NCBI GenBank assembly: GCA_001839685.1
Contig: MLAK01000485.1
Span: forward strand, 49,840 to 113,839
From: Tritrichomonas foetus
Taxonomy: Eukaryota; Parabasalia; Tritrichomonadida; Tritrichomonadidae
DNA: 64,000 bases
Reading direction: 5' to 3'
The translations under genes and the position numbers were made by a program. Shown here in pieces: positions 19,504-31,405 of the stretch. The notes beneath the pieces are model-generated. The model had not been told where the DNA came from. It was given only the letters and a program-made list of their open reading frames with translations, and ran no database searches. How positions within the stretch are numbered: the stretch's first letter is position 1; each line of letters starts with the position of its first letter.

Positions 19504-22323
19504 ATGTCGAAACTCCATCATTACTTTCCAATTGAAGAATCCACATACGCTAATAAATACAAAGCTGAGCTTCAAAAACTTCATCAGTTCGAAGAATTAA
19601 ATTTTATTCCTTTAGATATTTCCAAAAATGAATTTTTATCAATTGATATCCTTTTTAGCAAGATATTTGACGATTCATTATATAATACTGGAGCCTCTCC
19701 ACAAGAAATAGGCAATTTGCTTTTCTACGCGCCTGATTCTGTTATCGATTTTTCGAAATTTGATTTTTCGATTCAAACAAAAATGAACGAAATTTGTGCC
19801 TCGCTTAAGCAAGGGCTTGACATAGAAACTGATAAGGAAAAATTTTTAGATAAAATTAAGATAGTTTTGCCATTATTTCTCAGATGTAATTTCAAGCAAA
19901 TGATGAGTACCTGTTTCACTAATTTTTCGAGCTATGTTTTATCTGCTTTTCATGAGCATCCATTTTCAAAAGCAATTCAAATAATAATGTTTTCTCGAAT
20001 GGCTTTAATCTCTAAAGATGATCTTAAATTTAATTTAGAGAATAGTTTAACTCGTATTATTCCACTTATCAAAGAAATCGAAAAAGATCAAGAATTTTCA
20101 ACTTTACTTTTCCCAATTATTCTTCCTAGAGTTGTAAAAATAATTTCATCGATATTTCCTTTTATTTTTGATGTTATGCCAAATGAAGAACCAACTAAAT
20201 TCCATAATACAGTTCTATTAAATCAATTTTTTATTTTAATTGCAACAATTTATCCACCCGCTTTATCTGTCGTTAATATTCAAACAATTAACAAATTTAC
20301 ATCAAGATTTATAAATGGTCAAGTAGAAATATATCCATCTTATGAATTTGTTCGTGAATTCACACATTTATGCATTCCTTCCCATGCTTCATATAACATC
20401 GTTTTGTTAATGAATAGTTTTGCTTTATTTTCCTACCTTGGTATTGAAAATTTGTCACTTTTTCAGAAAAAAATAATTTATTCTGTTTTAATTAAACTCG
20501 CGCGTGGCAACAGACCAGCTTCTCGTGCCATCCTTAGAAGTTTGATTAATATTTCTAAATACCCTATTTACTCAGATGCATTTCAAGTTTTTTCAAATGA
20601 CCTCAATGAATGCGATTCTTTAGCAACCACACTTTATGCACAAATGTCGGCTTATAATTTTTCCAGTGACATGACTCATTTCGAAATGAATCATCAATTT
20701 ACAATGAATTTTAAAAAAATGTCTGAAGAACTGGCTCATATAAATGGTTTACAGCGAATTATTACACTTGATACAAATGGACTTGAGACTTTATTTGATG
20801 TAGTTCGTTTAACTGATGGAATTTTAGTTCGTGATGATATTACACTTTTATTATTTTTAAATAATAACAAATATATCAGCTTTTTAGAAGTTTATCTTAC
20901 AAAATTGCTCGAAAATGAAGTTCCATTTTTAGATCCAAAATTTTCAACTCCTTTTATTCATTTAGCAACACAATATGCTGTAATTCGTGCCAAATTAGCA
21001 AAACCTAGTTCTAATTATCTTGGAATGAATGTGGAATTATTAATGAGATTATACAATGCTATTTTATTGTCAGCCCCTCGACTTTCCAAAAAAAAGCAAT
21101 TTTTCACGATTCTTTCATCTGATGCTTATTTAGAACGTCGTAAATTTGTCGAAACTATTCGACCATTTTGCCCAAAATTTATAAAAATTGCTATATATTT
21201 CATAAATTCTAGACTAAAATCATTAACAGAAGCTTTAGTAATGCTTATTGCTGATTTGCTTCATTTTACTCAAATTGATAAGAATTTTTTTAATGAGTTT
21301 AGGAATGAATTAGTTTCTCTTTTCAAATCATTATTAAATACAGAATCAGTTTTAGTATTTAATGCAATTTCTTCGATTTTAATTGATATGTGTGATAGTG
21401 GCACACCTTATGATGCTATTCAACCCATACTTACTCCAATAATTTCATCTTTTTCGAAATCTGTTAAACATTGGCAAGGGGATGCCCAATTTGTTCGAAC
21501 TTCGACAAAAATTGCATCTGTTTTCCAAACTTTATCAGCGACACCCAAAGGAAAAATGGCTTTAATCTATCTCAAAGATCCCAAAAAATTTGTGGATACT
21601 ATATGCATTTGCTTGAAACGTGATGTTTCAGTAAAATGCGAACTACTGACTTTTACTGTTTGTGAAATGCTTCTTAATTTATTAAGTCCATCAATTACAG
21701 TAAATCGTGATTTTGATTTTGAATTCCGATGTGCCACAGAAATATATGATAGTAAATCTATATCCAAAATTCTCACAAGTTTATGTGCACTTATTGATTA
21801 TGAAAAAGTTTCGCTAAAAATTAATAAATCTGCAATTCGAACTTTACGATTTGCTTGTGAAAATCCATTTATTGTTTTACTTCTGAAAGATATTCCATTC
21901 AAATTATATTTTACTGAAATGGCGAAAAATGATATCATTAATGATGATGATTTTTCAGCATTGGCACTTGAGTTAGCTTCAACAATAAGTAAAATTGATT
22001 CAGAATTTGCTGATCATTTCATTGGATATTCTCAAAATCGGGATTGCCTTAATCTTCCACAATTTCTGGAACAAGAACATCCAGGAATTTTATATGATAA
22101 TTTAAATGGAAATAAAATATATAAATATCCAAAAAATAAACTAGATGATGTTCAAGTAAGATATAGACAACAAGTAGGATTTTATTATCATCTGAAAAAT
22201 AATCGGAGCTCATCACCAATTCCACCAAATATTACTAATCAGTACATAGAAACAATTGCTCATGATTTCTTCAATGTGTGCGGGAGAGTTAAATATGACG
22301 TTTCGGAAAAATCTAATGATTAA
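19504..22323 (+). CDS. Large HEAT/ARM-like helical protein of unknown function
   Basis: 939 codons, ATG at 19504, no signal peptide or membrane segment. The composition is Leu/Ile/Phe/Ser-rich with repeated amphipathic helices typical of alpha-solenoids. The C-terminus (about 860-939) is more polar, with SSSPIPPN. I see no motif that assigns a family. A scaffold or transport adaptor is the general expectation for such folds, but this is not supported specifically. Confidence 0.6.
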   Translation: MSKLHHYFPIEESTYANKYKAELQKLHQFEELNFIPLDISKNEFLSIDILFSKIFDDSLYNTGASPQEIGNLLFYAPDSVIDFSKFDFSIQTKMNEICASLKQGLDIETDKEKFLDKIKIVLPLFLRCNFKQMMSTCFTNFSSYVLSAFHEHPFSKAIQIIMFSRMALISKDDLKFNLENSLTRIIPLIKEIEKDQEFSTLLFPIILPRVVKIISSIFPFIFDVMPNEEPTKFHNTVLLNQFFILIATIYPPALSVVNIQTINKFTSRFINGQVEIYPSYEFVREFTHLCIPSHASYNIVLLMNSFALFSYLGIENLSLFQKKIIYSVLIKLARGNRPASRAILRSLINISKYPIYSDAFQVFSNDLNECDSLATTLYAQMSAYNFSSDMTHFEMNHQFTMNFKKMSEELAHINGLQRIITLDTNGLETLFDVVRLTDGILVRDDITLLLFLNNNKYISFLEVYLTKLLENEVPFLDPKFSTPFIHLATQYAVIRAKLAKPSSNYLGMNVELLMRLYNAILLSAPRLSKKKQFFTILSSDAYLERRKFVETIRPFCPKFIKIAIYFINSRLKSLTEALVMLIADLLHFTQIDKNFFNEFRNELVSLFKSLLNTESVLVFNAISSILIDMCDSGTPYDAIQPILTPIISSFSKSVKHWQGDAQFVRTSTKIASVFQTLSATPKGKMALIYLKDPKKFVDTICICLKRDVSVKCELLTFTVCEMLLNLLSPSITVNRDFDFEFRCATEIYDSKSISKILTSLCALIDYEKVSLKINKSAIRTLRFACENPFIVLLLKDIPFKLYFTEMAKNDIINDDDFSALALELASTISKIDSEFADHFIGYSQNRDCLNLPQFLEQEHPGILYDNLNGNKIYKYPKNKLDDVQVRYRQQVGFYYHLKNNRSSSPIPPNITNQYIETIAHDFFNVCGRVKYDVSEKSND

Positions 22324-23107
22324 TATTTATTTTGATAATAAAATATATTAATTACTCTTGTCCTAAGATAAAAGCATATTTAATTTTATTTTTATCATAG
22401 TCACTTGCAACAACGTTTTCATTGAAAAATGACTTCAAATTTATCTGACAGAGAAAAAATTTTCTGTTTGATTGACAATAAATATTCATTTTATAGTATT
22501 AATTATAGCTTATAGATGATTAAAATAATCTGTCAGAAATTGGATTTATCTTTTTTACTTGACCAAAGTTGGTAAAATTTTGATCTTTTTTACTTTGTTC
22601 AATGTCATAGAAAAAGTTGATCAACTTCGATTTGGCAGTCATTATTGCTCACACACGTGAAACGATGAATCCTTGCATGAAATTATTTTGTCAGATTTAT
22701 TTGAATTAGCAAATTTATTCAATTTTTATGTGTAATTTTTTCATGTTTTTGAACCAAAGTGTCATTAGTTTCATTTTTGAAGAATTACACTCAATGAAGA
22801 ATTTACTAAATTTTGAAATTCCTTCTGAAGTAGAAACCATGTGAAGTATGACTTTATTTGAAAGTTATTGTCTTTAAAAATCAGATATAGATATCATTCT
22901 TTGATTTAGAAAAGTCTTGAGAAATATCCAATGTAATAATTGGCCAAATATGAATTAAAAACCTCATCGTTTTCTAGAATTTTTTTTCTGAAAGATAAAA
23001 ACTTTTTCATATTGATCAGAGTGAAAAACATTCATTTTTTGATAGTCAACCTGATATAAATTATATCAAAAAGTTTAGTATCGTTCAAATTCCATTCAAT
23101 TCCATAA
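22324..23107. other. Long intergenic spacer upstream of the BEACH gene
   Basis: About 785 AT-rich bases with stops in all frames. No tRNA-like or coding signal seen. The stretch should contain the BEACH gene promoter, yet no ATG is available near its 3' end (see the BEACH entry). Confidence 0.3.
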
Positions 23108-23191
23108 ATTTTTGAAATCCATAAAAAATTAAATCAACTGACTGAAAAATCGCTTCTTTCGCCCGAAAATCTTTGTACTGAGATTCTTTCA

Positions 23192-26100
23192 TTGAAAATT
23201 CATTACGACCAGTCACAGGGAGAACTTCCAGTTGGAATAAGCGCATTATTTCCCGTTTTAAATTTTCCACAATATCAATCATCCGAAATCAAGGCCATTA
23301 GTCGTGATGCGCAATCAGGAAAAAACTTTTGCGATGTTTTAATCGAGCACAATTTCAAATTGGAATTTAATTCGGAATTTTTATTATTATTTAAAGAACA
23401 AGAAAATTTGATTCAATCACAATTGCAGCTTGTTTCATCGACAATACTAATGATGTATCTTGCATGGTGTGTAAAATTCCATCAAACGAAAAGTATGAAT
23501 TCATTTTCATTTCTTTGTAAATCGTTGGAAATGATGATGAAAATACAAAATTATCAAACACAACTTTATTTAGTTTCTGCAATGCATCATTTGTTATTAA
23601 TATATTTTCAAGTGAATCAATTTTCGGAACCAAAGCAAGGTTTGAAACACTTAAGAAGGTTTTATTCTTTGACTTTTCCTTTTCCACCTGATTCCTTTGA
23701 CTTACTCAGTAAGATTTTGGAACTTGGAATTAAATCAGAACAAAATATTTCGGAACTGATTGTATACATTGGAATTTTGTGTGAAGAATTAAAAGACATC
23801 TTTCCAAACAAAGCAGCAGAAAACATTATTTCGACATTAATGTTGCCTCTTTCAAGGCTTGAAATTTCACCTCTTTCTTTATATTCACATATTTCTCAAC
23901 ATTTGCTTCATGAAACAAATTTTAAAGTTTTTTCGATTTTTGGAAATTCAATCTGGTATAATATTTCAAAGGCTCCGCCATTTATTCAACTTGAAAATTC
24001 TTATAAAAATAGTGAACCTGAGCAGCAAATTCCATCAGTTGAAGTTTCTTTGCGATTTTGGGGAAAACCAAGTTTTATTAACGGTGTAAAATTGACGCAG
24101 AAAATTTCATTTCCTGAGCAAGTTTCAATTGAGTCACTTATTGAAGAATCTGTGGCTAATCGATTAACTTTAATTATAGCAGCTTCTAATAATAATGAAG
24201 ATTTAATTGTTATGCTTCTGGATTCAGTTGCTGCAATCATTAATACACTGAAAGATGAAAGATACTTGTGTGATTTAAATATGATTTTTCTCTATCTTTG
24301 TATGCATTTATCGAAATATATTCGTTCTACACATGCAAATATTTTATTATCACCACCTTTTTTTCATCAATCGTCCACTTTATTTGATCATTCAACAGAT
24401 TATAATATCATCAGCACTATTCGATCTTTGACCATACAGACTTTAATTAAATCATCACAGAATTTTCTTAGTCAGATTATATTGAAGTGGATTCATAAAC
24501 CTTTACTATTTGCTGAAATAACACATAGAATCATTTTGAATAATCAATTTCTCACGTTTGACTCACAAACAACGACACAATTTTGCAAAGCTTTAATGAC
24601 TGCTTCTTTATTTTATCAACAGCTTCACTATAATTCAACTGATCAAAATGACGTGAAAAACATTGAAATTGCACGAACTTCAATTTTTCTTTTAATTTCC
24701 ACTATTTTTAATCGATCTGAAAATATTTATACATTTTTTGTTAATCATTATTTTACAACATTTTTCTTTTCATTTGTTTTTGAAGTTCCTTTACGAAGTT
24801 TTGTATTGTCTCAATTACTTGCTTTTTTATCAAAACAACAAAAAGATATACCACAGTTGCTCATTGATATTTTACAACAAATAATGACAGTTAGTTTTCC
24901 TTCTTTCCCAAATGATAAGTTTGTATTGTTGGTATCTGATATTTTGACCACATTAAATGATGCGATGCTTCATCAAAGATCAATTACATCGGTTTTTGAA
25001 CCACTTATAAAGCCACTTTTTTCATCATTGTTTTCTTTAACTAACTCTCCTGTAGTTCAAAATTATTTGATGCAATGTATTCAATTTTTCTCCGTTGTTG
25101 CTCAACCAAAAAGTATTTTGACATCCCAATATGATTGCTTAAATCATGCAATTTCTAAATGTTTTGGTGAAACACAACTTCCGCAAAATTTGATTAATAA
25201 AATCATTCAATTAATTGCTGGTGATAATTTAGCTTCCCTTGTACCAACTTTTTATATCAGACATAGAAAAGCTGTCCGTGTTTTACTTCAAGTATCAATG
25301 AACGATCCAAATCTTCATGAAGTTATAAAATTCATTAATTCATTAGTAACTTTTTCGAATTATAATGCTATTCAGCTTCGAAATGCTAATTTTGACATGT
25401 ATCTTGTAAAGATTATAAAAGAAATAAAAAATGAAGAAATTTTGGAACTGTTTTTAAATCTTTTCCAACAAATTGCATCAGTTATTTCATGTGTTTCTGT
25501 TGTTCAGCGTTACATTTCTCTACTTTCACCAATTGAAGGAAAATTTTATCCATTTTTTCAACGAAATTATATTCGAACTTTAAATAAAATTGTAAGTTCA
25601 TCTTCTAAAGATCCGCTTGCATCAATTCCAATGATTAATCAAGATGGAGCCATAGAAATTCAAGGACTTACTCAAACTGATATTGAAACCGGTTTTACGT
25701 TTGTTTTCTGGCTACTTCTTGATCCTGCTCAAGCTCAGTATAAACCATCTTTACTATATATGCATGATACCAAAGGAAACATCATAAATACATTCATTTC
25801 TTCATTAAATATCTTTTGTGAACAAAAAACATCGAAATACAGTTCTACTGGGAAAGTTGAAAGTGCTTTACCTTCGAATCAATGGACTTTTATTGCTCTT
25901 ACATTTGATCACGATGCATCACGTTCTTATATGACACCCAGATTTGGAATAAAAAACATAAAACATCTTGAATATGTAAAAATGGTATTCCAGCCAGGGC
26001 CAATCACTTGTAAAATTGGTGGTTTGTCACATGATTCGATTAAAAGTGACATTGTTTCGAAAATATCTACTTTTGGTATGTTTCGTCCTTTAGATGAAGA

Positions 26101-29100
26101 TTCACTTACAACATTATATCAAATGGGCCCACGAGGAATTGGTAATTTCCCGGAACAGCCACTTTTCCATTGTATAGTTGATGAAGAAAATGGAATGTTG
26201 TCATTGAGAGAAAAATCAATTCCTACAATTAAATGTAATATATTATCAAATGAACTTCCTTCTGGATCTGATTTTGCAAAAATACTTATCAACTTTTGTA
26301 AAAGTCAAATACTTCTTCCACTTTTTGCGCAAACAGATATGTCAATGACAAATGGAAATTCATTTCCAATAGAAAAAGTAACACTCGAACTATTTGGAAA
26401 TTTACTCACTAGTTCATCTCAAGCACAAGAATCATTTTTCTCTGCCAAAGGTGTTGAAATCATTGCACATCTTTTAAGCTCATGTAATGATACACATATT
26501 GATTATCCTCTCTATTTGCAATTTTATCAGTTAATGCAAGGAATCACTTATTTTCCACTTCAAGCACAATTAATGAATATGATTTTATTAGATCCAGCAC
26601 TTTGGTTACGAGCAGATGCAGAAAATCATATTCGAATATTAAGGCATTGGGATCGTACACTATTTCCATCGATGTCAACTTTTTTATTCGATGCTTTTAA
26701 ACCAATTTTATTAATAATGAGAGTTTATTATTGGTATACAATAACCAATGAAGAAAAAGAGTACATTCAAAATTCTAATCGATGTCGAGGTGAAGAATTG
26801 AATGTTAATGAATGTCGCCAACTATTATCTAGAATAGAAATAAAAATAGCAATGGAAAAACTCGATAGAGAAGATTTTCAATGCTTAATTAGTCATTGTT
26901 TAACGTGTGGTGAACTTCAACAAATCGTTGATCTTCTTCGAATTGTTAAAGCTCTTGGATCTGCTGAACCTTCACCTCTTCGCAACTTTAATGAAAATAC
27001 TGATATTATTTCATTTCTTTATGTATTACTTCCAAGAAGAAGTAATAGTTTATTGATTCTCATTTTTGAAATTATTATTTCATTTTATCGAAATAATCTT
27101 GTTGAACAACCACCTCTCCAAGATCAAATAGCTTATATTATTGAGCAATTATCCCCATCAAGGATATCACCTGAACTTTTTTATCTAGCAATCGAATCTA
27201 TTCAAAATGGATATTACGAAATGTTTCCTGTTTGTTGTTGGATGGCATTAAATGAAAATATCCAAGATTCACATATTTATACAATGGTAACAAATCATGT
27301 TTCACCGTGTGAAATGCTTAATACTCATACCAATTGGTCATTTTGGCCTATCATTTTCTGCTTTTCAACAGAAGATGAGGATGTAAAAAGGCAACTTCTT
27401 TTATTTTTAGCAAGTTGTGATTTTAATGCTTGGAAGAGTATTTTTACGATGATAAGTGTTGTTGCAATTATTATGTCGGATACAAGTGATTCTATAATTT
27501 CAACATATCTTCATTGTATTGCAGAAATCATTGAAACCAATTCAGAAGTAACTGAAGATCAGATTGCATCATTTTTCATTATGGTTCGACGATTTGTATT
27601 ATACAGAAATAGAAATGAAGGATCTAAAGCATTACAATATTTATTTGACAATGATTCACCATTCTCCAACAATTTTCTTCAGAGAAGCTCCTCAATTTCA
27701 TTTGATTTAAATGAATTTGATTTCATGCCTGTCGAAATACCAGCTATTCAGCGATTCAAGCAAAGAAGAACTGTTGGAATTGGCTCTTTGCAGGTTCGTC
27801 CAAGAATGTGGACAGCAAGTCCTATTATTGTAAATCATTTACCAGAACCAGATGAAATCGCTCTTTCACAAAAGAAAAAGAAAACAATAAAAGAAAAAGT
27901 TCAAAGTGCTCGTTTCACAAACGAAGTTTTACAATTTGGTCTTCGTTTTGATGATGAAGGCCATTGGGCTGATGCTGAATTAGCTGAAGAAGTTCTTTCT
28001 ATTTATCAAGAAAATCAACTTCCACAATTCCTTTCTTTTGACTTAATCCTTTGTTCATTTTTACTTCATGAATCACCAGATTTAGTTCTTGAACACATTT
28101 GTAAATTAGATGTTTATCATGGCGAAGAACCATCAATAATTTCAACCAATTCTGTTTTTTCATCATGTCAGCCATTTTATGATCTTGTAAATCATCATTG
28201 TGAAATGGTTGACCGAGAATATATTTTTAATCCTTCACCTGAACCAGAAATGTCATATAATGCTTTTAAATGCCTTCAAAAATCCAATATATCAGCTGAA
28301 AATGATTTAATTGCTTTTGCTAAGCAACTTCTTTCAATCATTAAATTCGAAATGCTGGAATCTTCCCAACATGTCATAAATTCGCTTGATTTTGTTTTTG
28401 ATGATCTTGTAAATGATAATAGAAAAGAGATTCTGACTGGAATTGATCGACTCAAGGTACAAAGGCAATCGAATTATAAATATTGGATTCATTTATGGAG
28501 ATCATTGGCAATTGAGCCTGCTCCTTGGAGTGTCAATCTTGGAAACACTGCTCACTTTAAGCGAGACCCAACTGTTTGTGCTTATTTCTGTCCATTCAAA
28601 CTTAAAAGGAATTGGAAATTTGATGACCATAAACTTGCTTCAACCACAAGAGATTGTGGTTCAATTGTGACTGCACAAGAGTTAATTCGACATGAAATTG
28701 AAGCTCGCAAAAATGAAATTGTATATCCAACTCAACTTTTGGAAATTTCACCTAAATTAAATGATGAAGAAGATGAATATGTTTTGCAAACAGCAATCAC
28801 AAATGTTAATACTAATAATTCTAATACCAATACGAGCACCAATAATAATAGTACTAGAAAAAACAACAATAATAGTGATTTATTCAATATTCCATGTAAT
28901 ATTGTCACACCAAAATCTAAGAAGCCCTCACAATTTTCATTATTTAGAAATAGAATAGAAATATTAACCAATACTGGAAGATTGATAACTATTCCTTTAA
29001 ATGAAATTGTTAATATTTACTTCAGAACAACTTGTCATATGCCAAACTCAATGGAATTGTTTACCTATTATGGAAGGTCGTACTTCATCCACTTTCCAAA

Positions 29101-31180
29101 TCATCAATCAATTCCTATTATTCAGACCATATCAACAATGTTTTTACCTCACATTAGAGACATTCAAACCTCAAATTTTGTATCATTTTTCAAAATGAAA
29201 AGTAAAACACCACTTTGGGTTCGTGGGAAAATTTCCAATTTTGAATATTTAATGCATTTGAATATCTTAAGTGGCCGTAGTTTCAATGATCTTTCACAAT
29301 ATCCAATCTTCCCTTGGGTTCTTTGTGATTACATTTCAGATACTATTGATTTAAACAATACTACTGCTTACAGAGACTTAAATCGGCCAATTGGTGCTTT
29401 AAATGTAGAACGACTAAAGCACTTAATGACGAAATGTAATAATGGTGCAGGTTATTTATATAATTCGTCACCATCTTGTGTTCTTTTTGTTTGTTTGTAT
29501 TTGCTTCGTGTTGAACCATTTACTTCATTGCACATTGATATCCAAAATGGAAAATTTGATCATGCAACCCGACTTTTTAAGTCGATTGAAGAAACTTTCA
29601 GCATGGTTCTTTCTCAACAAAATGATTTCCGAGAACTTATTCCAGAGTTTTTCTTTGATTTTGAGTTTCTCAAAAATGCCAATAATTTTGATCTTGGAAC
29701 AACTTCGAAAGGTCCTGTTAATGATGTTGAACTTCCTCCATGGGCACAAGGTTCTCGTGCACTTTTCGTTTACACGATGAGGAAAGCTTTAGAATCAGAT
29801 ATTGTTTCAATGGTTCTGCATCATTGGATTGATCTCATCTGGGGATACAAGCAACGTGGTCACGATGCAGTTGTTGCAAATAATGTTTATATGAAAGAAA
29901 TGTATGATTCTATTTGGAGTGATACAAACAACTCCAAAGATCCGACTTTATATTCTCATATTGAAGCAGTTTTAACACATTGCGGCCAAATTCCTCCACA
30001 ATTGTTTAAACAACAACATCCTTCACGGCATATCACCGAATATGATAATGTTCCATTCAATAATGTTTACACAATTCCCAACAATAAGACAAAAAGTATA
30101 TTTATAGTTAAAATCGAAAAGCATGGTGATTCTCATATAAAACTCTATGGAATTGATAAAACCGGAATCTTGGTAACCCATTATCTTGATATTCATCAAA
30201 AACGTTCAAGAATTTCATCACTTCGACGATCAATTCCTAATCTTTTAAATCCTTCAGGACGATACATGTCCACATCAACATCTGATTATATGATATCATC
30301 GCAACCTTCATCATGCGCAACAATTTCTTCACCATCACAATCCTGTGGTATAACCGATGAAGACTCCACTAAAAATGTCACCGCTAGCACATTAACTAAA
30401 GAGATAAAAGGTTTAAGTGATGTTCAATTTGACATTTTCAGTCAATCAAACATTACCGCCTCATTTGGACAAACCAAAGCATTTATTGTTTCATCTTTAA
30501 CTAATCAACTTTACTCTTTAGATATCTCTAAAAATAATATAGAAAATACTGGTATGAAAGGAGTAACTGGCATTGCAGTAAATGATGATTATATTGCCAT
30601 TTCCAAAACAGATGCAGTTTTAGATATATATAAAGGAAATTTACAAAACCAAATTTATTCACTTCCTTCATATGGTGATTCCATTAATTGTTGTTGTATA
30701 AACACTAAGTTTTTCTTAGCAATTATTGGAACAAGAAATGGCTCGCTTATTTTATATTCATTGAATAGTGGTGATATTGTTCGTGTTCTTGATTTGAAAG
30801 GTGCAAGGCCAATTAATGTAACAGTGACTGATAGTTGGGGATTTATTGTTTGTCATGCAACTAAAGTGAAATCTGATCAAGTAAAACAATATCTTTTTGT
30901 TTTTAGCGTAAACGGAGAATTACTGCAGAAAAGGAAAATTGATTTTCATATCAATTGTTGGTGCACCTGGACATCAAATAAGGGATTTGATTATATGGCT
31001 ATTGCGTCAGAAAATGGAAAGATTTTTGTGTTTGAAGTATTTTATTGTGAATTACCTGAAAGACTTCACAGATGCGGATCAAGAGTGTCTTCATTGTTTT
31101 ACATGAAAGATATTTCTTGCATTGTTGCCGCAACGGAAGATGGTCGTGTTTTGTTTGTACCATATTTCGCGACCGAATAA
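23192..31180 (+). CDS. BEACH-domain protein (neurobeachin/LYST class)
   Basis: 2,662 codons. A long helical N-terminal region is followed by a concanavalin A-like lectin domain (about residues 823-985), more helices, an Asn/Thr-rich linker (about 1,868-1,896), a PH-like BEACH-associated domain (about 1,902-2,003), the BEACH domain (about 2,005-2,245) with WVRGKISNFEYLMHLN, LSQYPIFPW, ELIPEFFFDFEFL and HHWIDLIWGYKQRG, and C-terminal WD-like repeats (about 2,390-2,660). These proteins act in membrane traffic and lysosome-related organelle size. The start is uncertain: the frame is open back to 23,108 with no ATG; TTG at 23,192 is only the first alternative codon, and the first in-frame ATG is near 23,449. 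The upstream codons look coding. Confidence 0.88.
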   Translation: MKIHYDQSQGELPVGISALFPVLNFPQYQSSEIKAISRDAQSGKNFCDVLIEHNFKLEFNSEFLLLFKEQENLIQSQLQLVSSTILMMYLAWCVKFHQTKSMNSFSFLCKSLEMMMKIQNYQTQLYLVSAMHHLLLIYFQVNQFSEPKQGLKHLRRFYSLTFPFPPDSFDLLSKILELGIKSEQNISELIVYIGILCEELKDIFPNKAAENIISTLMLPLSRLEISPLSLYSHISQHLLHETNFKVFSIFGNSIWYNISKAPPFIQLENSYKNSEPEQQIPSVEVSLRFWGKPSFINGVKLTQKISFPEQVSIESLIEESVANRLTLIIAASNNNEDLIVMLLDSVAAIINTLKDERYLCDLNMIFLYLCMHLSKYIRSTHANILLSPPFFHQSSTLFDHSTDYNIISTIRSLTIQTLIKSSQNFLSQIILKWIHKPLLFAEITHRIILNNQFLTFDSQTTTQFCKALMTASLFYQQLHYNSTDQNDVKNIEIARTSIFLLISTIFNRSENIYTFFVNHYFTTFFFSFVFEVPLRSFVLSQLLAFLSKQQKDIPQLLIDILQQIMTVSFPSFPNDKFVLLVSDILTTLNDAMLHQRSITSVFEPLIKPLFSSLFSLTNSPVVQNYLMQCIQFFSVVAQPKSILTSQYDCLNHAISKCFGETQLPQNLINKIIQLIAGDNLASLVPTFYIRHRKAVRVLLQVSMNDPNLHEVIKFINSLVTFSNYNAIQLRNANFDMYLVKIIKEIKNEEILELFLNLFQQIASVISCVSVVQRYISLLSPIEGKFYPFFQRNYIRTLNKIVSSSSKDPLASIPMINQDGAIEIQGLTQTDIETGFTFVFWLLLDPAQAQYKPSLLYMHDTKGNIINTFISSLNIFCEQKTSKYSSTGKVESALPSNQWTFIALTFDHDASRSYMTPRFGIKNIKHLEYVKMVFQPGPITCKIGGLSHDSIKSDIVSKISTFGMFRPLDEDSLTTLYQMGPRGIGNFPEQPLFHCIVDEENGMLSLREKSIPTIKCNILSNELPSGSDFAKILINFCKSQILLPLFAQTDMSMTNGNSFPIEKVTLELFGNLLTSSSQAQESFFSAKGVEIIAHLLSSCNDTHIDYPLYLQFYQLMQGITYFPLQAQLMNMILLDPALWLRADAENHIRILRHWDRTLFPSMSTFLFDAFKPILLIMRVYYWYTITNEEKEYIQNSNRCRGEELNVNECRQLLSRIEIKIAMEKLDREDFQCLISHCLTCGELQQIVDLLRIVKALGSAEPSPLRNFNENTDIISFLYVLLPRRSNSLLILIFEIIISFYRNNLVEQPPLQDQIAYIIEQLSPSRISPELFYLAIESIQNGYYEMFPVCCWMALNENIQDSHIYTMVTNHVSPCEMLNTHTNWSFWPIIFCFSTEDEDVKRQLLLFLASCDFNAWKSIFTMISVVAIIMSDTSDSIISTYLHCIAEIIETNSEVTEDQIASFFIMVRRFVLYRNRNEGSKALQYLFDNDSPFSNNFLQRSSSISFDLNEFDFMPVEIPAIQRFKQRRTVGIGSLQVRPRMWTASPIIVNHLPEPDEIALSQKKKKTIKEKVQSARFTNEVLQFGLRFDDEGHWADAELAEEVLSIYQENQLPQFLSFDLILCSFLLHESPDLVLEHICKLDVYHGEEPSIISTNSVFSSCQPFYDLVNHHCEMVDREYIFNPSPEPEMSYNAFKCLQKSNISAENDLIAFAKQLLSIIKFEMLESSQHVINSLDFVFDDLVNDNRKEILTGIDRLKVQRQSNYKYWIHLWRSLAIEPAPWSVNLGNTAHFKRDPTVCAYFCPFKLKRNWKFDDHKLASTTRDCGSIVTAQELIRHEIEARKNEIVYPTQLLEISPKLNDEEDEYVLQTAITNVNTNNSNTNTSTNNNSTRKNNNNSDLFNIPCNIVTPKSKKPSQFSLFRNRIEILTNTGRLITIPLNEIVNIYFRTTCHMPNSMELFTYYGRSYFIHFPNHQSIPIIQTISTMFLPHIRDIQTSNFVSFFKMKSKTPLWVRGKISNFEYLMHLNILSGRSFNDLSQYPIFPWVLCDYISDTIDLNNTTAYRDLNRPIGALNVERLKHLMTKCNNGAGYLYNSSPSCVLFVCLYLLRVEPFTSLHIDIQNGKFDHATRLFKSIEETFSMVLSQQNDFRELIPEFFFDFEFLKNANNFDLGTTSKGPVNDVELPPWAQGSRALFVYTMRKALESDIVSMVLHHWIDLIWGYKQRGHDAVVANNVYMKEMYDSIWSDTNNSKDPTLYSHIEAVLTHCGQIPPQLFKQQHPSRHITEYDNVPFNNVYTIPNNKTKSIFIVKIEKHGDSHIKLYGIDKTGILVTHYLDIHQKRSRISSLRRSIPNLLNPSGRYMSTSTSDYMISSQPSSCATISSPSQSCGITDEDSTKNVTASTLTKEIKGLSDVQFDIFSQSNITASFGQTKAFIVSSLTNQLYSLDISKNNIENTGMKGVTGIAVNDDYIAISKTDAVLDIYKGNLQNQIYSLPSYGDSINCCCINTKFFLAIIGTRNGSLILYSLNSGDIVRVLDLKGARPINVTVTDSWGFIVCHATKVKSDQVKQYLFVFSVNGELLQKRKIDFHINCWCTWTSNKGFDYMAIASENGKIFVFEVFYCELPERLHRCGSRVSSLFYMKDISCIVAATEDGRVLFVPYFATE

Positions 31181-31393
31181 ATATTTTATATATTTTATAT
31201 CTATAAACGCTTAGTTGTTGAACATTTCTTGTCTTTTTAATATTTTCGTATTTTTGTGAATTTCTTTGAATTAATCACAAAATATTCAAGTGATTACTGA
31301 AATTTTGTCGTTAAAAGTAAATTCTGATGTGTTGTAAAAAATTGACCTTTAAATTTTTATTTTGAATAATGCACGTTTAGAAATCGAACTTAT

Positions 31394-31401
31394 TCAATTT
31401 T
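31394..31401 (+). promoter_or_regulatory. Initiator-like motif TCAATTTT
   Basis: TCAATTTT, with its A ten bases before the ATG at 31406. It fits the trichomonad Inr position and pattern. Confidence 0.35.
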
Positions 31402-31405
31402 CGAA

